DNA of 53,174 nucleotides. It comes from Kofleriaceae bacterium (lineage in GTDB: Bacteria; Myxococcota_A; Polyangia; Haliangiales; Haliangiaceae). Under the pieces are notes generated by a model, which ran no database searches, was not told the DNA's origin, and saw only the letters and a list, made by a program, of their open reading frames with translations. This document shows, one piece after another, positions 33,975 to 43,984 of this stretch (the stretch's first letter is position 1; each line of letters begins with the position of its first letter). Both the position numbers and the translations under genes were made by a program. The stretch covers positions 1-53,174 of the forward strand of contig JAIOII010001186.1 of assembly GCA_019912685.1 (NCBI GenBank). The letters run 5' to 3'.

Positions 33975-34951
33975 GGGACGAGGTTGGCCTTGTCGTTCCC
34001 TTCCATCCCGTCCCAGCGCGTGGCGGCGTCCGTGAGCTCCTTCACTGCACCCGCGGTCGCGACTGGCTTCGCCGGGTAGAAGGTGGCCGCTCCTGCATCG
34101 TCGATGTAGTAGCCCCAGTCGATGCACGCGAGGACGGTGCCCTTGCCGCCGGCGTACGACACCGCGCAGGTGCGGAACTCCTTGCCGACGTTGCGGTCGG
34201 TCGACCAGTTGCCAGGCGTATCGCGCAGCTTGAGGGCCTTGGCGTCGCTGCCGTGGTTGCCGTAGAAGTCGCCGGAGACGTAGAACGGCGAGGTGTCGGA
34301 GTCGAGCCCGTCGACGCGCCAGCCTCGCGATGGCGCCTTGTCGTCGCTCCATCCCGAGCGCTCCCGGCGCTTCGCGTAGCCCGGGTCGGCCGTGACGACC
34401 TTGCCGTCCTTCTTCGTGAAGTTGCGGAGCACCTGGACGAACTTGACGTCCTTGTGCTCGCCGCAGTCCTTCAGGGCCGCCGAGATGCTGACGTGAACGC
34501 CCCGCACCGTCTTGCCCGCGGCGGCGTACTCGTAGTCACCCACGTAGGCCCGGTCGAACGTGAAGGTGACCTTGCCGTCCTTCTTCCCGGCGCACCCGGT
34601 GGCGGTGAAGCTGGCACCGTGGACGCCCTCCACGGGGAGCATCTTCTTGTCGGCGATCGACTTCTTGATGCCCATCGACTCCTCGTACTCGGCGTCCGTC
34701 GTCTTCTCGGGCGTCGCCACGGGGGGCACCGTTTCGTCCAGCTTGTCGTCGGGGCCGCTGAACAGCGTGGCACCTTCGATGCGCGCGCCTCCGCCGAGAT
34801 CGACCTCGCCGCCGGTGGCGTCCCCGGCTTCCTTGCGCTGCACCGCGTCGCCGTAGCGAGCTTGCACGCGCGTCTGCTTGCCAGGGGCGACCCCGCCTCC
34901 GCCGGCCCCGCCGTTATCGTGCGCACCGTCTCCCGTCCGTCGCGTCTTCAT
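33971..34951 (-). CDS. Probable exported effector-like protein with PGKxT/VQRK leader
   Basis: 326 aa, no classical signal peptide. The N-terminus (GGVAPGKQTRVQARYGDAVQRK, written here as APGKQTRVQ and DAVQRK) resembles the leader found on many myxobacterial proteins linked to extracellular contractile injection systems (PGKxTLxE...VQRK). A Gly-rich and acidic linker leads to a beta-rich domain of about 200 aa with GYYIDD, SGDFYGNHG and three Cys. Function is unknown; a toxin or extracellular enzyme is possible. Confidence 0.55.
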   Translation of the reverse strand: MKTRRTGDGAHDNGGAGGGGVAPGKQTRVQARYGDAVQRKEAGDATGGEVDLGGGARIEGATLFSGPDDKLDETVPPVATPEKTTDAEYEESMGIKKSIADKKMLPVEGVHGASFTATGCAGKKDGKVTFTFDRAYVGDYEYAAAGKTVRGVHVSISAALKDCGEHKDVKFVQVLRNFTKKDGKVVTADPGYAKRRERSGWSDDKAPSRGWRVDGLDSDTSPFYVSGDFYGNHGSDAKALKLRDTPGNWSTDRNVGKEFRTCAVSYAGGKGTVLACIDWGYYIDDAGAATFYPAKPVATAGAVKELTDAATRWDGMEGNDKANLVP

Positions 34952-35010
34952 GGGGCCTCCCTGCGAGCCGGCCCGATCCTACGTCACCCTCGCGCCGCGA
35001 TCACGATCCG

Positions 35011-35196
35011 ATGACTCCGGTCAGGCTCTCGCAAAGAAACACGCCAAGGAGCTCGCCGACCCGGTCGACGATGGTCATCATCCAGCGCTCCTTCCCGAAG
35101 CATGGTGGCGGAAGCGTGACGCTCGAAGCGATCGTGTATGTCGAGCCCGACGGGCGCGTGGTGATCGCCACGTTCGGCGGCGCGAAGGCCAAGTAA
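35011..35196 (+). CDS. 61-aa hypothetical, possibly decayed
   Basis: ATG to TAA, 3 bp before the next start. The last 28 residues (VTLEAIVYVEPDGRVVIATF) look like a beta sheet, whereas the first part reads more protein-like in another frame (QALAKKHAKELADPVDDG). This suggests a frameshifted remnant rather than an intact gene. Confidence 0.3.
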   Translation: MTPVRLSQRNTPRSSPTRSTMVIIQRSFPKHGGGSVTLEAIVYVEPDGRVVIATFGGAKAK

Positions 35197-35199
35197 CCG

Positions 35200-36684
35200 A
35201 TGCCGGCGAAAGCATTCTGGATGGATCGGGACCGCTCGGCGGCGGACGAGGCGAGGTTCGTCGAGGGTGCGCTCGAGTCGGTGACGCCGTCGGCGGTGCG
35301 TGGCGCGTTCGAGCACCTCGTGCGCTACCACGAGCGGCGCGGGGTCGACGGCGCGTTCGACGATGGCGAGCACGGCCGGTTCATGGCGTGGGTGACCGAT
35401 GCGCTCCGTGGCCGCATCGATCAGGTCTGGGGCTTCGTGATCGACGCGAAGGTCGACGCGCAGGCCGCGCGGGACGACGATCAGTTCGACATCTCGTGGC
35501 AGCGCTCCGCGATCCAGTTCTTCCTCGACCACCACGCCGGCGTCCTGGCCGAGCCCGGCCACGAGTCGCGACGCGATGGGATCGCCGAGGACGTCGAGCT
35601 GCTCGACGACGAGCTCCGTCGTCTTGGCGAGGCGTACGGCCCCTTGCCCGACGACGAGCTCCCGCGCGGCCTGCCGAAGAGCCACTGGTGGTGGTGGCCG
35701 GCGCCGCTCGCGGATGGTCCGTATGCGCGTCATCGCGGCTGGGACGAGCCGCCCTCGATACCCACCGCCGGTAGGCCGGCTGGGAGCTTGCGGTGGCGGC
35801 TGGCTTCGCTCACGTCCCGCATCGCGTCGCGTATCGAACGCGCTCGACCAGCTCGACCTGCTAGCTCATCCGTCGCGAACGATCCAGGTCGCGCTCACCA
35901 GGCCGACGCGGAGCGAGACGCTCTCGGGGCGGCGACTCGCCGTCGTACAGGAACCGGATGCTGCGCTAGGCGTAGGCGCGATCCGCCAGGATGGCGTCTG
36001 CGTTTCGGACCTCGAACGGGCGTTGCTCGACGCGGCCGCTCGCCCCGAGCTGGTGGGAGGTGCTCCGGTCCTCGCGGAGGCGATTGCGGCAGCCGCGGCC
36101 AAGGGTGTGGATGCGGCACGGTTGATGACCTATGCAAGAGCGCTGTCCTGGGGGCCCGCGCTTCGTCGCATCGGATCGATCGCGGACACCTTGAAGATTG
36201 CCGGGCTCGCCGAACGCCTCGAACCGCTGACCAAGCCGACGAGCGACATCGATCTGGAACCCGGGCACGAGACCTCGTCGTACCGCGATTCCAGGTGGTG
36301 GGTCCGGTGGGACCACCTGCCGTCAGAGCTCGCGAATGTCGTGCATCAATGACCTCGAAGGCGCAGATCACGAAGGTCGCGAGCCGCGACGGCGTCGATG
36401 CACGGGTCGTCGAACGCGACTATGTCCTGGCCCACATCGTCGCGCTCATCTCGGCGAACGACGCCGAGAAGCAACTCATCTTCAAGGGCGGGACCTCGCT
36501 CAGGCTCCTCCATGTCGAGGACTATCGCTACTCGGCCGACCTCGACTACTCCGTCATCAAGGGCACCGAAGCGGACGGACGAGAGGTGATTCGAGCTGCG
36601 TTGGAGCGACAACTTCGACGAGGTCGAGCGCAACGTGCGCCGAGCGCTGCGCCGGGCCCAGCTTCTGTAGGCGCTACGGGCTGA
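35200..36684 (+). CDS. Hypothetical protein whose frame runs on through AbiE remnants
   Basis: The first ~190 residues from ATG 35200 look like a real acidic, helical protein (DEARFVEGALESVTPSAV, FFLDHHAGVLAEPGHE, then HWWWWPAPL). From about 35790 the sequence becomes Arg/Ala-rich because the DNA codes for an AbiEi antitoxin in another frame. The end (from 36349) is the AbiEii toxin start in this same frame. The genuine gene therefore probably lost its own 3' end, and the 494-codon frame is a chimera. Confidence 0.4.
   Translation: MPAKAFWMDRDRSAADEARFVEGALESVTPSAVRGAFEHLVRYHERRGVDGAFDDGEHGRFMAWVTDALRGRIDQVWGFVIDAKVDAQAARDDDQFDISWQRSAIQFFLDHHAGVLAEPGHESRRDGIAEDVELLDDELRRLGEAYGPLPDDELPRGLPKSHWWWWPAPLADGPYARHRGWDEPPSIPTAGRPAGSLRWRLASLTSRIASRIERARPARPASSSVANDPGRAHQADAERDALGAATRRRTGTGCCARRRRDPPGWRLRFGPRTGVARRGRSPRAGGRCSGPRGGDCGSRGQGCGCGTVDDLCKSAVLGARASSHRIDRGHLEDCRARRTPRTADQADERHRSGTRARDLVVPRFQVVGPVGPPAVRARECRASMTSKAQITKVASRDGVDARVVERDYVLAHIVALISANDAEKQLIFKGGTSLRLLHVEDYRYSADLDYSVIKGTEADGREVIRAALERQLRRGRAQRAPSAAPGPASVGATG
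35834..36352 (+). pseudogene. abiEi: 5'-truncated AbiEi antitoxin
   Basis: In the frame ending at the TGA at 36350-36352: SDLERALLDAAARPELVGG, DAARLMTYARALSWGPAL, RRIGSIADTLKIAGLAERL and RWWVRWDHLP match the C-terminal half of AbiEi antitoxins. The N-terminal winged helix that binds the promoter is missing. The 4-bp ATGA overlap with abiEii is kept. Confidence 0.7.
36349..36670 (+). pseudogene. abiEii: AbiEii toxin with internal deletion
   Basis: Starts at ATG 36349: RVVERDYVLAHIVALI, FKGGTSLRLLHVEDYRYSAD and LDYSVI, the GG(T/S) and DxD nucleotidyltransferase core of AbiEii. After about 80 residues the sequence jumps frame to the C-terminal end (LRWSDNFDEVERNVRRALRR, stop 36668-36670). Around two thirds of the usual ~300 aa are lost, so the toxin should be inactive. 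Confidence 0.75.
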
Positions 36685-36705
36685 CCGCTCGACGATTTCG
36701 CGCGG

Positions 36706-37611
36706 TCACGGGACCTGCATCTTCTGGAAGTGGCTCGGGATCACGACGCGGGTGCCGGGCGAGCAGCGGCCGACCTCGGCGATGAAGGCGTTCAGGTCGT
36801 CGCTGACCGGGGGCGGCGTGGTGGGCGCGGGGACGCGCCAGTCGTCGAAGTGGTTGGCGTAGACGAGCGGCGGGTTGCCGAGGGCGCGCATGAGGCGGCA
36901 GGTGTAGTCGTGGATGTGCTGGCGCAGGCCGGTGGCGATGACGGCGACGTCGGGGCGGAGGCCCTCGACCTCGCGCTCGATGAAGTTGGCGGTCGAGAGG
37001 AAGAAGACCTCGTGGCCGCCGGCGCGCACCAGGTACGCGTAGGCCCCGCCCATCGGGTAGCCCGCGAAGTTCGTCGGTAGCGCGACGTCGGGCGGGACCT
37101 CGCCGTCGAGGGCGTCGTGCTTGTCGCCGATCGCCGAGTGCAAGGAGGGGATGACGCGGACCGAGTAACCGCCGGCCTCGTCGAACGCGAAGTCCTCGCC
37201 GCCCTGGATCGTGATCAGCTGGTCGTCTGGTACGCCGCTCGCGCGGCCGATGCGCGTGGTGCTGAGGCTGCCGAGGAGCTGTGCCCCCGTGCGCTTCGCG
37301 ATCGCGGGCGCGTCGAGCAGGTGATCGACGTGCGAGTGTCCGATCGCGATCAGGTTCGCCTTCGCGGGTGCGCGAGCGGCGATCGCGGCCTCGTCGGGCA
37401 CGATCGGCCGCTCGAAGTCCGCGGGGCGCGAGAAGTACGGGTCGACCAGGACCGTGAGCTCGCCGACGTCGAGCTGCCAGCCGGCGACGCCGAGGTACGT
37501 CAGCGCCATCGGTGTGCGCGGGGCAGGCGGCGCGGGCGAAGGCTGCGGCGCGGCGGTCTCCTTCGGAGACGCGCACGCCACGAGGACGAGGAGGCAGCTG
37601 ACGCGAAGCAT
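36706..37611 (-). CDS. MBL-fold metallohydrolase lipoprotein
   Basis: 301 aa from the ATG at 37611, giving a lipoprotein signal (MLRVSCLLVLVAC). The metallo-beta-lactamase fold is shown by GHSHVDH (HxHxDH metal site), IPSLHSA, STANF and a final NHFDDW, SHFQKM. The family (UlaG/RomA-like) includes phosphodiesterases and lactonases; the substrate cannot be told. It lies in the cell envelope. Confidence 0.8.
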   Translation of the reverse strand: MLRVSCLLVLVACASPKETAAPQPSPAPPAPRTPMALTYLGVAGWQLDVGELTVLVDPYFSRPADFERPIVPDEAAIAARAPAKANLIAIGHSHVDHLLDAPAIAKRTGAQLLGSLSTTRIGRASGVPDDQLITIQGGEDFAFDEAGGYSVRVIPSLHSAIGDKHDALDGEVPPDVALPTNFAGYPMGGAYAYLVRAGGHEVFFLSTANFIEREVEGLRPDVAVIATGLRQHIHDYTCRLMRALGNPPLVYANHFDDWRVPAPTTPPPVSDDLNAFIAEVGRCSPGTRVVIPSHFQKMQVP

Positions 37612-37661
37612 GGGACGGCTCAACGCCCGACGCGTCCTCGTTGTTCCCACGTTTCCCAGCC

Positions 37662-38210
37662 ATGCCGGGTACCATCCCGTCCGGCGTGGCCGGGACGTTC
37701 GTCCACCTCAGCTTCACGCACGGGGCGGCGAGCTGCGCCGAGCTGGCGGCGAGACTGCGTGCGTTCGCCGCGGGCAGGATGACGTTTCGCCACGTGATGC
37801 GACTCGAGGCGAATCAGGCGGTGCTGGGGCAGTCGCCGGTGGAGTGGCAGGAGGCCGGTGTCACGCCGGCGGACCTCGGGCTCGAGAGCGGCGAGTGGTA
37901 CCTGGACGATGTCGAGGCCTCGACGGCCGAGGAGCTGACGCTCGAGCAGGCGCTCGAGCGGTGGCCGATCGGCGCGTGGGTCGGCTTGGGCGTTCGATAC
38001 GACCTCCCGCCGGGCGCTGAGGGCTTCCCGGCCGTCCACGGCGCCTGCGCGTGGCGGATCTGGCTCGCGCCCGACGGCGCATGGCGCCTCACCGGCGCGC
38101 TCGAGTATCCGGTCAGCTCGGTGCGGCAGGACCCGCGCTGGGAGGCATGGCTCGCCGCGTTCATCGCGGACGCGGAGCGCGCCTTCGACGCCACCTGCCG
38201 GCGCGCCTGA
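37662..38210 (+). CDS. Hypothetical protein
   Basis: About 182 aa from ATG 37662 (an upstream ATG at 37641 is possible). No signal peptide; mixed alpha/beta, Trp-rich (WPIGAWVGLGVRYDL, WRIWLAPDGAWRLTG). No family recognised. Converges with the kinase gene, 8 bp between stops. Confidence 0.65.
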   Translation: MPGTIPSGVAGTFVHLSFTHGAASCAELAARLRAFAAGRMTFRHVMRLEANQAVLGQSPVEWQEAGVTPADLGLESGEWYLDDVEASTAEELTLEQALERWPIGAWVGLGVRYDLPPGAEGFPAVHGACAWRIWLAPDGAWRLTGALEYPVSSVRQDPRWEAWLAAFIADAERAFDATCRRA

Positions 38211-38218
38211 GGCGGCGG

Positions 38219-39988
<1,770 letters not shown>

Positions 39989-40103
39989 GCGCGGCAACGT
40001 AACACTGGAACCGCGCACACGATCCGGCAAAGGGCGGTCACCGTGGTTCTGGCGGTCGGACGGAGAACCGTTTCAGCCACGGTGGCAGACCGCGCCTTAT
40101 GAT

Positions 40104-40961
40104 GTGCCGGTGAAGGACTCGTTGAAGGCGAAGCTGGACGAAGCGGCGCGCAAGCAACACCCCGTCCTCGTGCTGAGCAGAGAGGATTACGACGCCGGCG
40201 ATCGGATCCCGGAGGAAATCGCCCGCGTCACGAACCTCCACGCCATCAGCGCGTTTGGCGCCTCGAACATCCCCGACTCGGTGGGCGAGCTCGTCGGGCT
40301 CGACAGCCTGTCGGTGTGGGAGGGCTCGGTCGCGCACGTGCCCGCGACGATCGGGTCGCTGGTGAACCTCCGGACGCTCGAGCTCAAGGGCAACAAGCGC
40401 ATCGCGACGCTGCCCGACTCGATCGCGCACCTCGGCAAGCTCGAGCTGCTCGACGTCGGGAGTAACGCGCTCGAGGTTCTGCCGGAGGCCGTCGGCGAGT
40501 TGACCGCGCTCCGCACGCTGGTGGTGTCGTACAACCCGCTCGCGAGGCTGCCCTCGACGCTCGGCGAGCTCGCGCAGCTTCGCGAGCTCTACGCCCACAG
40601 CTGCCAGCTGACCGCGTTCCCCGACGTCGAGCTGCGGGCGCTGTCGCGCCTCGTGCTGGCCTTCAATCGTCTCCGGACGTTTCCCATCAGCGTGTGCCGG
40701 TGCACTGCGCTGCGCGACCTCGATATCGGCAAGAACGCGATCCCGGAGCTGCCCGACGAGATCGCGCAGCTCACCTCCCTCGAGGAGCTGCACCTGTGGT
40801 CCAACCCGCTGAAGGTTCTCCCCGAGGCGCTGCGGCGGCTGCCCCGGTTGCGCGAGCTAGGCGTCGATCCGGGGCGCAAATGGCCCAAGGATCTGCGCAA
40901 GGAGATCAGCGCCCGGCGCAAACGCTTCCGTCGCGACAACCCGGATGTGGTGCACGACTGA
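40104..40961 (+). CDS. Leucine-rich repeat protein
   Basis: About 285 aa from a GTG at 40104 (or 40110). Eight or so 23-residue repeats of the LxxLxLxxNxLxxLPxxIGxLxxL type (for example LELLDVGSNALEVLPEAVGE) form a curved solenoid for protein binding. No signal peptide or kinase is attached, so it is probably cytoplasmic. The 5' end is close to the divergent kinase start. Confidence 0.8.
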   Translation: MPVKDSLKAKLDEAARKQHPVLVLSREDYDAGDRIPEEIARVTNLHAISAFGASNIPDSVGELVGLDSLSVWEGSVAHVPATIGSLVNLRTLELKGNKRIATLPDSIAHLGKLELLDVGSNALEVLPEAVGELTALRTLVVSYNPLARLPSTLGELAQLRELYAHSCQLTAFPDVELRALSRLVLAFNRLRTFPISVCRCTALRDLDIGKNAIPELPDEIAQLTSLEELHLWSNPLKVLPEALRRLPRLRELGVDPGRKWPKDLRKEISARRKRFRRDNPDVVHD

Positions 40962-41043
40962 GCTCCGAGCGACATCCCGCTCGACGATTCGCGAATCATG
41001 ACGGCCGGTCCGTCTCGGCGGTGACGGTACCATGCCGCCCGGG

Positions 41044-41071
41044 TCGTCCTCGGTGTCCCAGGTCTCGCTGT
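41044..41071 (-). repeat. 28-bp copy of a lipoprotein gene segment
   Basis: Identical to 50411-50438, which encodes SETWDTEDD in the Ig-like lipoprotein. Here no intact gene surrounds it, so it looks like a small remnant of a paralogous gene in the 255-bp gap. Confidence 0.5.
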
Positions 41072-41217
41072 CGACGGCGTGGTCCGCAGCCGCGGCTGAG
41101 CCATTCTTGCGCAACGGCCAGCGCCGGTTGCGCCGGTCCGGCTCGAACCGATACGCGAGATCAGCCGCTTGGTCCGGCATCGCGCTTGCTGTGGTCTGCG
41201 CGCGAAAGGATCACGAC

Positions 41218-41586
41218 ATGACCAAGCTACAGCTCCTGCTCGCCGGCGCCGTCGCCGCCACCGCCACGCCCTCCGGCGCGCTGGCCGGATATCACCAGAC
41301 GGTCGAGGTGACGTTCTACAGCAACTTCACCTACGGAAGCGTCAGTGACGTGCGGCGGTCCGCCGACAACGTGCAGTACATCCAGTGCGTCGACTACGGC
41401 AGCTACGGCGTCTGCCGGGCGCGCGACAAGTCCGGCGTGTCGCGTGCGTGCACGACCTACGACGCGACGCTTCGGGCGTTGATGGGCAACATCAACGACA
41501 CCAGCCTCATCAGGTTCCAGTACGCGCTCTCGGGCAGCACGTGCGCGCTGGTCGAGGTCACCAACAGCTCCATCTACCTGGACTGA
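41218..41586 (+). CDS. Small secreted protein
   Basis: 122 aa with AAGGA upstream. Signal peptide MTKLQLLLAGAVAATATPSGALA, then a compact domain with five Cys (CVDYGSYGVCRARD, SRACTTYD, STCALVEV). Probably periplasmic or secreted and disulfide-bonded. Function unknown. 3 bp from the next gene. Confidence 0.7.
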   Translation: MTKLQLLLAGAVAATATPSGALAGYHQTVEVTFYSNFTYGSVSDVRRSADNVQYIQCVDYGSYGVCRARDKSGVSRACTTYDATLRALMGNINDTSLIRFQYALSGSTCALVEVTNSSIYLD

Positions 41587-41589
41587 GCC

Positions 41590-42093
41590 ATGACGCTCGG
41601 GAATCGCTCCTTCGTGATCGTCCTGCTCGGCGCGGTCGGTGTGAGCTACGGGCTCGGCCGCGTGACGAGCCAGAGTTCCCCTCCGCCGGCGGACCGCGGC
41701 GCGCATGCCGGATTGGAGCGAGCTCCCGCGGCAGCGCCATCGGCGACACGCATCACGCCGGCCGTGCGTGATCCGCTGCCGCTCGATGCGCTGCGCGGGG
41801 AGCTTCGTGCGGCGGTGCGGGACGAGCTCGCGTTGCTGCGCGACGAGAACGCGGTCACCGCTGGCGATCAGCCGGCGAGCGACGAACCGACGCTCTCGCC
41901 GGAACAGCTCGACGAGCGCGCCATGCAGGCGAGCGCCCTGCTCGACGGCGCGTTCGCCGCGGGGCGGATGCCCGGCACCGACTACGCGGCCTTTCACGGG
42001 TTGCTCGCACACCTGCCGCGCGCCGAGCAGGAGCCCCTGCTCGAGCGCTTGATCGTCGCGATCAACACGCAGGAGCTGCAAGTCGACCCCTGA
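41590..42093 (+). CDS. Membrane-anchored hypothetical protein
   Basis: 167 aa. An N-terminal membrane anchor (SFVIVLLGAVGVSYGLG) is followed by a Pro/Ser/Ala linker and a helical domain (LRGELRAAVRDELALLRDE, FAAGRMPGTDYAAFHGLLAHL). It is expected in the periplasm attached to the inner membrane and co-transcribed with the small secreted protein. Confidence 0.65.
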   Translation: MTLGNRSFVIVLLGAVGVSYGLGRVTSQSSPPPADRGAHAGLERAPAAAPSATRITPAVRDPLPLDALRGELRAAVRDELALLRDENAVTAGDQPASDEPTLSPEQLDERAMQASALLDGAFAAGRMPGTDYAAFHGLLAHLPRAEQEPLLERLIVAINTQELQVDP

Positions 42094-42135
42094 GACACCG
42101 CGCATCGACCATGCACGGAGCGCTACTATCGCGCT

Positions 42136-43854
42136 GTGATCCGCAAAGCCGAGACGACGATCAGCATCGCAGGTCGGGGCGAGGCCCATGCTCACCTGCT
42201 CGTGTTCGTCGGCGATCGTTCGTTCCGGCACGCGCTCGATGGCGCGACCTGCACGATCGGACGGGCGGCCGACTGCAACCTCCAGATCGATGACGCCTCG
42301 GTATCGCGCCGCCACGCCGTGGTCCGGCTGGGCTCGTCGGGGGCATCGATCGAGGATCTCGGCAGCCACAACGGCACGCGCGTCAACGGCGCGACGATCC
42401 ACGACGCCACGCCGGTGGTCGGCGGAGACCTGATCTCCATCGGGGAGGCGACCTGCTTGCTCCAGCTTCCGGCGCGGCCCTGGTCGGGCGAGCTCGATCT
42501 CCACATCCTCTCGCGACTCGAGAGCGAGCTGGACCGCGCGCGCCGCTACGATCGCCGGGTCGCGATCCTGCTGTGGACGATCGATGCGCCGCTCGAGGGC
42601 GTCGTCCCCCTGATCGCCCCCCTCGTGCGCAGGTGTGATGCGGTCGGCGCATTGCGCGATCACGAGCTGCTCGGGGTGTTCCCCGAGCTCGATCTCGACG
42701 AGGCCACGACGATCGCCGAGCGCGGGCTCGAGTCGATCCGCCCGATCACGGGCGCGCGCGTCGGGATCGCGGCCTATCCGCAGGACGGCCGGGACGCGAC
42801 CTCGCTCCTCGATGCCGCGCGCGACGCCCTCGCCGGCGCCGAGCGGATCGGGCGCGCCGAGGCGGCGATCCAGCACCTCGCGGTCGGCGAGAGCTCGATC
42901 CTCGTGGCCGACCGCGTGATGGCGAGGACCTACGAGCTCGTCCGCAAGCTCGCCAGGAGCGAGCTGCCGACGCTCGTCGTCGGCGAGACCGGGACCGGCA
43001 AGGAGCTCGTCGCCCGCGCGCTGCACGAGTGGTCGACGCGCGCGAGCAGCCCGTTCGTGGCGGTCAACTGCGCGGCGCTGCCCGAGTCCCTCGTCGAGAG
43101 CGAGCTGTTCGGACACAAGCGCGGTGCGTTCACCGGCGCCGACCGTGACCGCGCCGGTCTCTTCGAGGCGGCGTCGGGTGGCACGCTGTTCTTCGACGAG
43201 ATCGGCGAGCTCCCGCTGTCGGCCCAGGCCAAGCTCCTGCGCGCGGTGGAGACCCGCACGGTCACGCGCATCGGCGAGCCGATGCCGATCGCGGTCGACG
43301 TGCGGTTCGTGGCGGCCACCAACCGCGACCTCGCCGCCGAGGTCGCAGCCGGGAGGTTTCGCCAGGATCTGTTCTACCGGCTCGGGGCCGCGCTCGTGAC
43401 GCTCCCGCCGCTTCGCGAGCGGCCGCGCGATCTCGTCGCGCTCGCGCGCGCGTTTCTGTCCCGGGCCTGCGGGCGGCTCGGCATCGCGCCGCTCCGCCTC
43501 TCGGAGGCCACCCTGCGCGCGCTTTCCGCCCATGCCTTCCCCGGCAACATCCGCGAGCTCGGCAACACGATCGAGTACGCCGCCGCCGTGGTCGCGGGTG
43601 ATGCGGACCGTGACGCGCACGAGACCACGATCGAACCGTGGCATCTTCCGTCGTCGAACGTTGCGGGAGCCGACCCCGGGGCGGGCTCGGGCTTCCGCAT
43701 GCGCTCGATCGCCGAGGAAGTCGAGGAGCTCGAGCGACGACGCATGAGCGAGGCGCTCGCCGCCGCGAGCGGGAACCAGTCCCGGGCCGCCGAGATCATC
43801 GGCATGCCGCGCCGGACGTTCGTGACCAAGCTCGGCAAGTACGGGCTGCGCTGA
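42136..43854 (+). CDS. FHA-domain sigma-54-dependent transcriptional activator
   Basis: 572 aa, GTG start. The N-terminal FHA domain (about 20-115) has GRAADCNLQIDDASVSRRH and GSHNGTRVNG for phosphothreonine binding. A degenerate GGDEF-like domain follows (DRARRYDRRVAILLW). The AAA+ domain has GETGTGKE, GAFTGADR (sigma-54 contact), FFDEIGEL and an Arg finger. A Fis-type HTH ends it (NQSRAAEIIGMPRRTFVTKL). It should open sigma-54 promoters in response to a Ser/Thr kinase, a known myxobacterial pairing. Confidence 0.9.
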   Translation: MIRKAETTISIAGRGEAHAHLLVFVGDRSFRHALDGATCTIGRAADCNLQIDDASVSRRHAVVRLGSSGASIEDLGSHNGTRVNGATIHDATPVVGGDLISIGEATCLLQLPARPWSGELDLHILSRLESELDRARRYDRRVAILLWTIDAPLEGVVPLIAPLVRRCDAVGALRDHELLGVFPELDLDEATTIAERGLESIRPITGARVGIAAYPQDGRDATSLLDAARDALAGAERIGRAEAAIQHLAVGESSILVADRVMARTYELVRKLARSELPTLVVGETGTGKELVARALHEWSTRASSPFVAVNCAALPESLVESELFGHKRGAFTGADRDRAGLFEAASGGTLFFDEIGELPLSAQAKLLRAVETRTVTRIGEPMPIAVDVRFVAATNRDLAAEVAAGRFRQDLFYRLGAALVTLPPLRERPRDLVALARAFLSRACGRLGIAPLRLSEATLRALSAHAFPGNIRELGNTIEYAAAVVAGDADRDAHETTIEPWHLPSSNVAGADPGAGSGFRMRSIAEEVEELERRRMSEALAAASGNQSRAAEIIGMPRRTFVTKLGKYGLR

Positions 43855-43984
43855 GCCGCGCTGGCCCAGCGGCATCGACCGTTGCGCTGAATCTGCTCAG
43901 GGTCCGGTTCCGTGCAGCGCCGGTTTCAACGGCTTCCGGCTGGTGCGCATCTTGCTGCGGTCGCGCGGGTACGAGGAGGACTGG

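Noticed and set aside
41227-43875. Open frame of 882 codons antisense to the sigma-54 activator
   Set aside because: The plus-strand FHA/AAA+/Fis protein has every family motif; the antisense product has none.
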